DNA of 64,000 nucleotides. Source: Pseudomonadota bacterium. GTDB lineage: Bacteria > Pseudomonadota > Alphaproteobacteria > SHVZ01. Each line of letters begins with the position of its first letter. Positions within the stretch are counted from its first letter, which is position 1. The DNA is taken from assembly GCA_016195085.1 (NCBI GenBank), contig JACQAG010000039.1, forward strand, positions 124,001 through 188,000, read 5' to 3'. Of this stretch, positions 54,747 through 62,632 are shown piece by piece. The translations under genes were made by a program, and so were the position numbers. The notes below the pieces were generated by a model. That model worked only from the letters and a program-made list of their open reading frames with translations, had not been told where the DNA came from and did no database searches.

Positions 54747-56210
54747 TCAGAACGGGGCCCCGATGGCGACGTCGTCGAGCGGCCAGATGGGGCGGCGGAT
54801 GCGAGTATAGGGGATTTTGCGGGCGTCGCTCGGATAAGGCCCGCCGGAATCGACGTAGAGGATCTCCGCCGCGATCCGGGCGAAGGCATCGTAGAAATGG
54901 TTCGACGACTTGACCACCACGATCTTCTTGGTCTTGGGCTCGATGCCGAGATTGGTGAAGAGCGAGGGATCGAAGGTCTGCGCCCGATTCGTCTTCAAGA
55001 CCACCTCGATGCCGGCCACCCGGATCGCCGCCGCATCGCCCAAGGGCACGATGCTGCCGCGGAAGGTCTGGTGCGCATTGGGCACGATTTTGGTCACCAG
55101 CACCTCGGCATCGATCGGCTCTCCGGTGCCGGCCTGCGCCTTGGAGCCGAAGCGAAGCTGAAGCCTGGCCCCCGCGCCGGCGGCCATGCAGAAGCGGGTG
55201 GCGACCGGGTCCCAGATGGCACCCAGCGCGGCATTGCCGATGCCGCGCTCCAGCAAGCGGCGGAGGACCACCGTCGAGTCGCCGGCGACACCGCCGCCGG
55301 GACTATCCCAGCGATCGGCCAGCACCACCGGCCCCTGTGCATGCGCGAGCGCGCGGTCGATGGCGACGTCGGGTTTGAGATGCTCGGGCCAGCCCAATTC
55401 CCGCATCTCGATGAGCTCGCGGCCGAGCGATTCCGCAAGCCGCGCGCCCGCCTCTTTGCGATCGTCCGTCACCACGATCACCTTGGTGCCGACCTCGGCC
55501 ACGTCGGCGGCGGTGAAGCCATGGCCGATGGAGATCGACAGCACGCCGTCCTTGCCCTCGAGCCGCATGAGGCGATCGACGAAGCTGCGGCCGGGCTCGC
55601 GGCTGGTCATGTAGCCGCCGATGATGCGGCAGTCATAGACCGACATGACCGGCTTGATTGTGCCCTTGGCGGCGCGGAGGCAGAGATCGACCAGCTCGGC
55701 GGCGCGCAGGGCGAAGTCGATATGGGGAAACTCCTTGAAGGCTATGAGCACGTCCGCACCCTCGGTCATCGCATGGGTGATGTGGCAATGCATGTCGAGC
55801 TCGGCACCGATGATCGCCTCGGGGCCAACGAGATGGCGCACGCGCTGAATGAGATCGCCTTCGCAGTCGTCATAGCCATGGGCGACCATGGCGCCATGCA
55901 GGCCCAGAAACACGCCGTCGACCGGCAGTGCGGCCTCGAGCTGGCCTAGGATCTCGTCGCGAAGCTGCTCGTAGACCTCACGGTTGACGGTGCCGGCGGG
56001 ATCGGCCCAGGTCGCGGTCCCTTCGACGAGCGTCCAACCCTCTTCCCTTGCGCGCCCGCGCGCCGCCACCAAGGGTGCGGTGCACAAGGTCGGCGTATCC
56101 GGGTGCGTTCCCGGCGGCGCGTAGAGGCCCTCCTTGAAGGCCTCGAGATCGGTCGGGATCGGTGAGAAGGTGTTGGTCTCGGTGGCGAGTGCCGCAGCGA
56201 AGAACTTCAT
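54747..56210 (-). CDS. M81 family metallopeptidase (MlrC-like)
   Basis: This 487-residue protein of the microcystinase C family has the opening FFAALATETNTFSPIPTDLE, zinc-site stretches FLGLHGAMVAHGYDDCEGDL and ELDMHCHITHAM, and the C-terminal MlrC domain (VVLADRWDSPGGGVAGDST). MlrC cleaves small, unusual peptides containing D- or beta-amino acids. It lies nine bases after the peptide-binding protein and 52 bases before the DSD1-like gene. Together they suggest breakdown of a peptide with D-amino acids. Confidence 0.92.
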   Translation of the reverse strand: MKFFAAALATETNTFSPIPTDLEAFKEGLYAPPGTHPDTPTLCTAPLVAARGRAREEGWTLVEGTATWADPAGTVNREVYEQLRDEILGQLEAALPVDGVFLGLHGAMVAHGYDDCEGDLIQRVRHLVGPEAIIGAELDMHCHITHAMTEGADVLIAFKEFPHIDFALRAAELVDLCLRAAKGTIKPVMSVYDCRIIGGYMTSREPGRSFVDRLMRLEGKDGVLSISIGHGFTAADVAEVGTKVIVVTDDRKEAGARLAESLGRELIEMRELGWPEHLKPDVAIDRALAHAQGPVVLADRWDSPGGGVAGDSTVVLRRLLERGIGNAALGAIWDPVATRFCMAAGAGARLQLRFGSKAQAGTGEPIDAEVLVTKIVPNAHQTFRGSIVPLGDAAAIRVAGIEVVLKTNRAQTFDPSLFTNLGIEPKTKKIVVVKSSNHFYDAFARIAAEILYVDSGGPYPSDARKIPYTRIRRPIWPLDDVAIGAPF

Positions 56211-56219
56211 GGGTCAAGC

Positions 56220-57800
56220 TTATCGCTTCTCGATGTTCCACAGCACGAGGGCCGGCGAGGCGATGAGCCCGACGACGTTGCTGCGATAGGCGGTCGGCAT
56301 GGTGTATTGGCCGACCACGACATAGGAGCCGATCTCGATCAAGCGAAGCTGCAGCCGCTCCACGATGTCGCGACGCTTCTTCTCGTCGGCCTCGAACGGC
56401 CAAGCCAGGCGCAGGCGCTCAGCCTCGCTGTCGCAGGGCCAGCCGAACCAGGCTTTCTCGCAGCCGGCGCCGACGGGATTGTTGGCGAGCGGGCTCGCCG
56501 CCGAGACGCCGTCGGTGCGGGTATGGAAGATGCTCCAGCCGCCGGAGCTGACCGGATTCTTCGATGCGCGCCTGGTGGTCAAGGTCGCCCAGTCCATCGC
56601 TTCCAGGCGCACGTTGACGCCGATCTTCCTGAGATTTTCCGCCGTCACCAGCGCCGCCGGACCGCTCGGGTGGTCGGTCGGATAGAGCACCACCACCGGC
56701 TCGCCCTTGTAGCCCGCCTCTTCGAAGAGCTGCTTCGCCTTGGCAAGATCCGGCTTGTCGAAGATCTCCGCACCGGCGGAGGTGGCCGTCGGCGTACCGC
56801 ACATGAAGAGCGAGTCGCAGCTCCGCCAATATTCCGGGCTGCCGGCCATGACCCGCATGTATTCGCTCTGCTGGACGAGGTAATAGAGTGCCTGCCGCGC
56901 CTTCGGATTGTCGAAAGGCGGCTGCAGATGGTTCGGGCGCAGCACCACCTGCATGCCCAAGGGGTCGGCAACCGCGATCTTGACGTTGGCGTTGCCCTGG
57001 AACAGCGGCAGCAGATCCGGGGTCGGCGCCTCGATCATGTCGACCTCGCCCGAATTGAGCGCGGCGACCGCGGTTGCCGGATCGGGAAGGTAGACCCACT
57101 CGACCCGCTCCAGCTTCACCAGCTTGGCGCCGGCGGTGAGCACCGTCGGTTCGGCGCGGGGTGCATAGTCCTTGAACCGCGTATAGACGGCGAGATTGCC
57201 CGGCCGCCACTCCGGCCGCTCGAAGCGATACGGTCCCGAGCCCGTGGTGTCGTCGATCTGCTGGAAGGCATCGGTCCTCGCCACCCGCTCGGGCATGATG
57301 AAGGCGGGAGCGCCGATGCGCCCCAGCGAGCTTTCGACGAAGCCATAGGGCTGCTTCAGTTTCACCGTGAGCGTGCGCACGTCGATCGCCTTGATCTCGG
57401 CCAAGACCGAGGCGAGCGCCTGCCCCTCCGCGTCCCGCTTCATCCAGCGGCTGACCGAGGCCGCCGCATCGGCGGCAGTCACGCTCACGCCATCGTGAAA
57501 CTTGAGGCCGGATCTCAGGGTAAGGGTGTAGGTCAGACCGTCGGCGCTGACCGTCTCCTCGCCGACCATTTGCGGGCGCGGAGCGAAGCCCTCGTCCACG
57601 CCGAACAGCGCGTCGTAGACCATATAGGCGTGGTTGCGGGTGATGATCGCCGTGGTCCAAACCGGATCGATGTTGCGGAGATCGGCATGGGGTACCAGCT
57701 TCAAGGTCTTGGAGGTCGCGCCCGCCGGCGTCTGCGCCAAGGCCGGCAGCGAGATCAGCGAGAGCGCCGAGAGCGCAATGAGGCAAGGCTTCCAGGCCAT
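56220..57800 (-). CDS. Peptide ABC transporter substrate-binding protein (family 5), orphan
   Basis: The 526-residue periplasmic protein has a signal peptide (MAWKPCLIALSALSLISLPA, ending ALA-Q) and the family 5 core: TLKLVPHADLRNIDPVWTTA, YTLTLRSGLKFHDGVSVTA, GSGPYRFERPEW and FDNPKARQALYYLVQQ. There are no permease or ATPase genes in the cluster, so it must share membrane parts with another transporter. GGAGCCCCC precedes ATG 57800. It begins an operon with the M81 peptidase and the DSD1-like enzyme, divergent from a gamma-glutamyltransferase. Confidence 0.92.
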   Translation of the reverse strand: MAWKPCLIALSALSLISLPALAQTPAGATSKTLKLVPHADLRNIDPVWTTAIITRNHAYMVYDALFGVDEGFAPRPQMVGEETVSADGLTYTLTLRSGLKFHDGVSVTAADAAASVSRWMKRDAEGQALASVLAEIKAIDVRTLTVKLKQPYGFVESSLGRIGAPAFIMPERVARTDAFQQIDDTTGSGPYRFERPEWRPGNLAVYTRFKDYAPRAEPTVLTAGAKLVKLERVEWVYLPDPATAVAALNSGEVDMIEAPTPDLLPLFQGNANVKIAVADPLGMQVVLRPNHLQPPFDNPKARQALYYLVQQSEYMRVMAGSPEYWRSCDSLFMCGTPTATSAGAEIFDKPDLAKAKQLFEEAGYKGEPVVVLYPTDHPSGPAALVTAENLRKIGVNVRLEAMDWATLTTRRASKNPVSSGGWSIFHTRTDGVSAASPLANNPVGAGCEKAWFGWPCDSEAERLRLAWPFEADEKKRRDIVERLQLRLIEIGSYVVVGQYTMPTAYRSNVVGLIASPALVLWNIEKR

Positions 57801-58021
57801 GGTGGGGGCTCCTTCGACCGATCCTCGGGGGCGCGGACGAAGTGTCGCACTCGGGATCGGCTCGGGCAACGGGGGCGCCGTTGTCTAGGAAGCCCCCCTA
57901 TGCCTATGATCCATCCGCGTACCCACTTCGCCAGAAGTCCGGAGTGGGTACAACTCTGATGGTGCCCATCCGAGCGAACGAGGCGATGCCGGCATCGGCC
58001 GGCGTCCATGGGAGAGAAACG
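57801..58021. promoter_or_regulatory. 221-base divergent region upstream of the peptide-binding protein and GGT genes
   Basis: No gene is seen here. The region must contain both outward promoters. GGTACAACTC at about 57947-57956 lies in a lower-GC stretch, but no clear -35/-10 pair or operator was found. Confidence 0.4.
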
Positions 58022-59608
58022 ATGCGCGTGCGCAACTTCTTCACTGGCCGGTCCCCCGTCTATGCCGAGGGCGGCGTCGCCGCCACCGCGCATCCCCAGG
58101 CGAGCCTGATCGCGCTCGACGTGCTGCGCTCGGGCGGCAATGCCGTCGATGCGGCGATCGCCGCCATCGCGGCACTCTGCGTCATCGAGCCGGCCTCGAC
58201 CGGGATCGGCGGCGATTGCTTCGTCCTCTACTCGCCGAAAGCCGGCTTGCCGATCGGCCTCAACGGCTCGGGCCGCGCGCCGGCCAAAGCCACCCTGGAG
58301 TGGTACCAGAAGCAGGGCATCAAGCAGATCGCGGTGCAGACACCCCATGCGGTAACCGTGCCCGGCGCCATCGATGCCTGGGCGCGGCTCCACGCCGATC
58401 ATGGCACCAAGCCCTGGGCCGAGCTGTTGCAGCCGGCGATCAAGGCGGCCGCGGAGGGCTTCATCGTCACCCCCAAGGTCGGCTACGACTGGATCAAGCT
58501 CACGCCCAAGCTCGCCGCCGACAAGCATGCGGCAAAGCGTATGCTGAACGGCGGCGTGGCACCCAAGATCGGCTCCAAGCACCGCCAGCCGGAGCTGGCC
58601 GAGACCTTGAAGCTGGTGGCCAAGCACGGCCGCGACGGCTTCTACCGGGGTGTGGTCGCCAAGGACATCGTCGATCGGTTGAACGAGCTGGGCGGGCTGC
58701 ACAGCCTCGATGACCTGGCCCTGAACCATCCGGACTATGTCGAGCCGATCCACACCAACTATCGCGGCTACGACGTCTATGAGATTCCGCCCAATGGCCA
58801 GGGCATCACCGCGCTCATCATGCTGAACGCGCTCCAGGGCTACGAATACGGCTCGGCCCGCTATTCCGAGGCCGATCGCATCCATCTCCTGTCCGAGGTC
58901 GCCAAGGCCGCCTATCTGCGCCGCGACACCCTCATCGGCGACCCGGACTTCGTCGAGGTGCCGGTCGAGCGGTTGCTGTCGAGCCAGGAGGCGGGCTCGA
59001 TCCGCAAGGGCATTCGCCTGGACCGGGCCGGCGATCCGGCGGCGCTCGAAGCCGTCGAACATGCCGACACCACCTATCTCTGCGTCGTCGACAAGGACCG
59101 CAACGCCGTCTCCTTCATCAACTCGCTCTTTGCCGGCTTCGGCTCGGGCATCTTGGCGCCGAAGAGCGGCGTCATGCTGCAGAACCGCGGCTGCGGCTTC
59201 CGCCTCGAGGAAGGCCACCCGGCCGCGATCGCGCCCAGGAAGCGTCCCTTCCACACCATCATTCCGGGCATGCTGGTGAAGGACGGCCGCGCGGTCATGC
59301 CCTTCGGCGTGATGGGCGGGCATTATCAGCCGACCGGCCACACCACGCTTTTGACCAACATGATCGACCACGACATGGATCCGCAATCGGCGCTGGCGGC
59401 TCCCAGGAGCTTCGCCTATGAGGGCGAGCTTCGGCTCGAGCAGCCGATCAGCGAGCCCGTCGCCCAGGATCTGGCCAAGCGCGGCCATGACGTCAGGCGG
59501 CTGGAGGATCCCGTGGGCGGCGGCCAGGCGATCTGGATCGACCATCAGGCCGGCACGCTCTGCGCCGGCTCCGAGCCGCGCAAAGACGGCTGCGCCATGG
59601 GGTATTAG
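58022..59608 (+). CDS. Gamma-glutamyltransferase family protein
   Basis: This 528-residue Ntn-hydrolase is expected to self-cleave into large and small subunits before the nucleophile Thr in EHADTTYLCVVDKD (near residue 346). Family stretches are ATAHPQASLIALDVLRSGGNAVDAAIAA, EPASTGIGGDCFVLYS, NGSGRAPAKAT, GSGILAPKSGVMLQNRG, FHTIIPGML and FGVMGGHYQPTGH. No signal peptide is seen, unlike periplasmic GGT. GGGAGAGAAAC precedes ATG 58022. It may act on imported gamma-glutamyl compounds. Confidence 0.93.
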   Translation: MRVRNFFTGRSPVYAEGGVAATAHPQASLIALDVLRSGGNAVDAAIAAIAALCVIEPASTGIGGDCFVLYSPKAGLPIGLNGSGRAPAKATLEWYQKQGIKQIAVQTPHAVTVPGAIDAWARLHADHGTKPWAELLQPAIKAAAEGFIVTPKVGYDWIKLTPKLAADKHAAKRMLNGGVAPKIGSKHRQPELAETLKLVAKHGRDGFYRGVVAKDIVDRLNELGGLHSLDDLALNHPDYVEPIHTNYRGYDVYEIPPNGQGITALIMLNALQGYEYGSARYSEADRIHLLSEVAKAAYLRRDTLIGDPDFVEVPVERLLSSQEAGSIRKGIRLDRAGDPAALEAVEHADTTYLCVVDKDRNAVSFINSLFAGFGSGILAPKSGVMLQNRGCGFRLEEGHPAAIAPRKRPFHTIIPGMLVKDGRAVMPFGVMGGHYQPTGHTTLLTNMIDHDMDPQSALAAPRSFAYEGELRLEQPISEPVAQDLAKRGHDVRRLEDPVGGGQAIWIDHQAGTLCAGSEPRKDGCAMGY

Positions 59609-59636
59609 ACGCCGCCAGGCAATGGCGCTTGTTCTT

Positions 59637-59679
59637 CCCCCCACCCTAACCCGCCCCCGCAAGGGGGGCGGGGGGTGGC
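59637..59679. repeat. GC-rich palindromic intergenic repeat, family A copy 5 (short)
   Basis: CCCCCCACCCTAACCCGCCC and GGGGCGGGGGGTGG form a single hairpin between the GGT and tartrate dehydratase genes. It overlaps the ribosome-site region of the latter. Confidence 0.75.
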
Positions 59680-59686
59680 CGCACGC

Positions 59687-60853
59687 ATGAGAATCCTCGC
59701 CGTGCGCGACATCGTCGTGCCGATCCGCTCCGCCATCCGCAACGCCTATATCGATTTCAGCCAGATGACGGCGAGCGTGGTGGCGGTGGTGACCGACCAG
59801 ACGCGCGACGGCAAGCCGGTCGTCGGCTTCGGCTTCAACTCCAATGGCCGTTACGCGGTGAGCGGGCTCCTGCGCGAGCGTTTCATCCCGCGCCTCATGG
59901 CCGCCAAGCCCGACACGCTTCTCGATGCCAACGGGCTCATCGATCCGGTGAAGACGTGGGATCGGATGATGGCGAACGAGAAGCCCGGCGGCCATGGCGA
60001 GCGCTCGGTCGCGGTCGGCGTCCTCGACATGGCGCTCTGGGATGCCGTGGCCAAGGCCGCCGGCCTACCGCTGTGGCGGCTCTTGGCCGAGCGCTATCGC
60101 GGCGGCAAGGCGGATGCGACCGCCTGGGTCTATGCCGCCGGCGGCTACTATTATCCGGGCAAGGGCACGGACGAGCTGGTGCGCGAGATGAAGAGCTATC
60201 TCGAGCGCGGCTACAGCACGGTCAAGATCAAGATCGGCGGCGCCGATTTGGACGAGGACCGGCGGCGCATCGAAGCCGTCATCAAGCTCGTTGGTTCCGG
60301 CGACAAGCTCTGCGTCGATGCCAATGGCCGCTTCGAGCTGGACGAGGCCATCCGCTATGCCGACGCTCTCGCCCCATATGGGCTCCGCTGGTACGAGGAG
60401 CCGGTCGATCCCTTGGACTATCTGCTGCACGCGACCTTGGCCACCCGCTATCTAGGCCCGCTCGCCACCGGCGAAAACCTGTTCTCCCATCAAGATGCCC
60501 GCAACCTTCTCCGCCATGGCGGGCTCAGGCCGGACCGCGACATGCTGCAATTCGATCCCGCCCTCTCCTACGGTCTCGTCGAGTATCTCCGCACGCTCGA
60601 CGTGCTGGAGGCGAATGGCTGGTCGCCAAGGCGCTGCGTGCCCCATGGCGGCCACCAATTCGCCCTCAACATCGCCGTCGGCTTGGGGCTCGGCGGCAAT
60701 GAATCCTATCCCGACGTGTTCGCCCCCTTCGGCGGCTTCGCCGACGGCTACGCGGTCGAGGACAGCCGCGTCCGCCTGCCCGATGCGCCCGGGGTCGGTT
60801 TCGAGCTCAAGGCCGATCTTTGGGCGGTGATGCGGAAGCTGGCGGAGGGGTGA
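59687..60853 (+). CDS. tarD: D(-)-tartrate dehydratase-like enolase-superfamily enzyme
   Basis: This 388-residue enzyme of the mandelate racemase subgroup removes water from D-tartrate to give oxaloacetate in its best-known relative (Bradyrhizobium TarD, about the same length). Shared stretches are IRNAYIDFSQMT, GFNSNGRYA, NEKPGGHGERSVAVG, YAAGGYYYPGKG, the base pair K180-I-K182, the Mg ligand in VDANGRF, TGENLFSHQDARNLLRHGG and PHGGHQFALNIAVGLGLGGN. Its 3' end is duplicated: 60713-60844 is matched by 61616-61747 just after the toxin gene at about 116 of 132 bases by hand count. ATG 59687 is chosen over GTG 59675. Confidence 0.9.
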   Translation: MRILAVRDIVVPIRSAIRNAYIDFSQMTASVVAVVTDQTRDGKPVVGFGFNSNGRYAVSGLLRERFIPRLMAAKPDTLLDANGLIDPVKTWDRMMANEKPGGHGERSVAVGVLDMALWDAVAKAAGLPLWRLLAERYRGGKADATAWVYAAGGYYYPGKGTDELVREMKSYLERGYSTVKIKIGGADLDEDRRRIEAVIKLVGSGDKLCVDANGRFELDEAIRYADALAPYGLRWYEEPVDPLDYLLHATLATRYLGPLATGENLFSHQDARNLLRHGGLRPDRDMLQFDPALSYGLVEYLRTLDVLEANGWSPRRCVPHGGHQFALNIAVGLGLGGNESYPDVFAPFGGFADGYAVEDSRVRLPDAPGVGFELKADLWAVMRKLAEG

Positions 60854-60924
60854 GCATCAGGGCGTCCCCGCGCCTTGCTCACCGAAGGCTCGCCGGCAAA
60901 GACCTTGACGATGCCCTGGTTGGG

Positions 60925-60939
60925 TAATACTTAGTATTA
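60925..60939. promoter_or_regulatory. Operator-like palindrome of the toxin-antitoxin operon
   Basis: TAATACTTAGTATTA has two perfect seven-base arms around one central T. It lies 13 bases upstream of the antitoxin ATG with GGAGG between them, where a ribbon-helix-helix antitoxin typically autoregulates. It is strongly AT-rich against its surroundings and may also contain the -10 element. Confidence 0.7.
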
Positions 60940-60951
60940 GCCGGAGGCTGC

Positions 60952-61191
60952 ATGCGCACCACGAAGATCGTCTCTCTATCGCTTCCGCCGGACATGCTCC
61001 GTGAAGCCGAGCTCGTCGCCAAGCAAGAAGGGCGGACGAAGAGCGAGCTGTTCCGCGAGGCCTTCCGCCGCTATGTCGAGGAACGAAGGTGGCGCGGACT
61101 GCAACACTATGGCGCAAGTCGGGCACGCAAGGCTGGACTGACCGAAGCCGGCGTGGAGCGCACCGTACGGGATTTCCGTCGCGGCCGTTGA
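60952..61191 (+). CDS. Ribbon-helix-helix antitoxin
   Basis: This 79-residue protein has a ribbon-helix-helix fold. KIVSLSLPPDMLREAELVAK gives the DNA-binding strand and first helix, then RTKSELFREAFRRYVEERRW the second. The C-terminal GLTEAGVERTVRDFRRG probably wraps the toxin. GGAGG precedes ATG 60952. The toxin gene starts one base after its stop. The operator-like palindrome just upstream suggests autoregulation. Confidence 0.9.
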   Translation: MRTTKIVSLSLPPDMLREAELVAKQEGRTKSELFREAFRRYVEERRWRGLQHYGASRARKAGLTEAGVERTVRDFRRGR

Positions 61192-61192
61192 C

Positions 61193-61609
61193 GTGCTTCG
61201 GATCGTCGCCGACACCAATGTGTATATCTCCGCCCTAAACTTCGCCGGCACCGCCGATGAGGTGCTGGCGCTGGGTCGCACGAGTGTCATCGAGATCTTC
61301 ATCTCGCGAGCCATCCTGGAGGAGATCGAAGGCGTTCTGCGGCGCAAATTCCGTTGGACAGGCTCGCGCTCCCGCGAAGCGATACAGGCCATCGGCGATT
61401 TCGCGGTGATCATCGAGCCAGTCGAGGTTATTGATATCTTGACCGAGGACGAACCTGACAATCGGATCCTCGAATGCGCTCATGCGGCTGGGGCAGCGTT
61501 GATCGTAACGGGTGATCGCCATCTCCTCAGGCTTGGATGTTTCCGTGACATTCGGATCACGAGCCTGCGCCAGTTCCTGGACGTCGAAATGAAGTTGCGT
61601 CGAACCTGA
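61193..61609 (+). CDS. PIN domain toxin ribonuclease
   Basis: This 138-residue PIN-fold endoribonuclease of the COG1569 group has acidic residues in RIVADTNVYISAL (D7), AILEEIEGVL, EDEPDNRILECA and VTGDRHLLRLG, which form the metal site. It starts at GTG 61193, one base after the antitoxin stop. With the antitoxin it forms a type II pair that cuts RNA under stress. It ends four bases before a displaced tartrate-dehydratase 3' end, which suggests that the pair arrived as a small insertion at that gene. Confidence 0.9.
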   Translation: MLRIVADTNVYISALNFAGTADEVLALGRTSVIEIFISRAILEEIEGVLRRKFRWTGSRSREAIQAIGDFAVIIEPVEVIDILTEDEPDNRILECAHAAGAALIVTGDRHLLRLGCFRDIRITSLRQFLDVEMKLRRT

Positions 61610-61612
61610 ATC

Positions 61613-61753
61613 GCCGACGTGTTCACCCTATTCGGCGGCTTCGCCGACTGCTACGCCGTCGAGGACAGCCGCGTCAGCCTGCCCGGTGCGCCCGGCATCC
61701 GCTTCGAGCTCAAGGCCGATCTCTGGACAGTGATGAGGAAGCTAGCGTCCTAG
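61613..61753 (+). pseudogene. Displaced 3' end of a tartrate dehydratase gene
   Basis: Forty-seven codons encode DVFTLFGGFADCYAVEDSRV, then SLPGAPGIRFELKADLWT and VMRKLAS, ending at a TAG. This matches the C-terminus of the intact tarD-like gene upstream at about 116 of 132 bases by hand count. No N-terminal part of the enzyme precedes it; the PIN toxin gene ends four bases earlier. The final TAG overlaps the convergent carbonic anhydrase stop. It is non-functional but keeps an open frame. Confidence 0.92.
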
Positions 61754-62544
61754 AGCCAAGCCACCTTGCCGGTGGCTACGTCGTAGTAGGCCGCGACCAC
61801 CTTCAGCTGCTTCTTCTTGATGAGCTCGGCCAGCACCGGCGAGGACTCCCGCAGCAGCCGTGCCTGGATCTTGGCATTCGCCTTGCTCACCGCCTCGAGA
61901 TCGGTGCCGGCCTGATCCACCGCCGGCCGGATGTAGCGGTAGAGCACGCTGATCTGTCCAGGGACGGGCTTTCCCGAGATGGTCGCCTTCACCGCGCCGC
62001 AGCTGCTGTGGCCCATGACCACGATCGCCTTGCTACCGAGCACGGCGGCGCCGTATTCCAGGCTGGCGATCAGCTCTGCGGTCGCGATGTTGCCGGCGAC
62101 GCGGGCAACGAAGAGGCGGCCGATGGTTTGGTCGAAAACGAGCTCGACCGGCACCCGGGAATCGGCGCAGGAGAGCACCGAAGCGAAAGGCGCCTGACCC
62201 TCGACGCTCATCTGCTTCAGCAGGGCGAGATCCTCCTCGAACGAGGTCAAGCGATGCTCGGCGAAGCGCTGATTGCCGTCCATCAATTGTTGAAGTGCTG
62301 CATCGGGGCTGATGTTGTTCTGCGCCTGCGCGGCACGCGGGAAAAGGCCAATTCCTACGCCGGCGAGTGCGCCCGCCGCGGCACCCGCCAAGCTCGTCCG
62401 CAGGAAGTGGCGCCGCGACGGATGGCAATCGGACGCCTGGCGACCGGCAATGACGGCCGCTGCTTCACAGCGCCGATGCGCCCCGCCGGGATGGCACCGG
62501 CAGGTATTTGGCGGAAACGCGTCGAAGCTATGTGAAGCAAGCAT
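61750..62544 (-). CDS. Exported beta-carbonic anhydrase with Cys-rich leader and Tat-like signal
   Basis: This 264-residue beta-class carbonic anhydrase interconverts CO2 and bicarbonate. Zinc ligands are in LSCADSRVP and MGHSSCGAVK. The mature domain is preceded by a twin-arginine-like signal (RRHFLR at 44-49, hydrophobic core LAGAAAGALAGVGIGL, cleavage near AQA-Q about 74). Before that lies an unusual 43-residue N-region containing four Cys and several His (CRCHPGGAHRRC, then DCHPSRR). ATG 62544 is chosen because AAGGAGG precedes it by nine bases. It should act in the periplasm. It is convergent with the toxin module. Confidence 0.88.
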   Translation of the reverse strand: MLASHSFDAFPPNTCRCHPGGAHRRCEAAAVIAGRQASDCHPSRRHFLRTSLAGAAAGALAGVGIGLFPRAAQAQNNISPDAALQQLMDGNQRFAEHRLTSFEEDLALLKQMSVEGQAPFASVLSCADSRVPVELVFDQTIGRLFVARVAGNIATAELIASLEYGAAVLGSKAIVVMGHSSCGAVKATISGKPVPGQISVLYRYIRPAVDQAGTDLEAVSKANAKIQARLLRESSPVLAELIKKKQLKVVAAYYDVATGKVAWL

Positions 62545-62632
62545 GTCGGCATGCCTCCTTACAAAATCAGCACAGCGGACGCGATTATAGCGATTGCCGT
62601 CCTGGTCGGTAGCATCCAATTTCGGCGCCGGC

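Noticed and set aside
57755-59995. A 746-codon reverse open frame opposite the gamma-glutamyltransferase gene
   Set aside because: It is a shadow of a strongly supported gene. It is His/Asp/Gly-rich and without recognisable domains.
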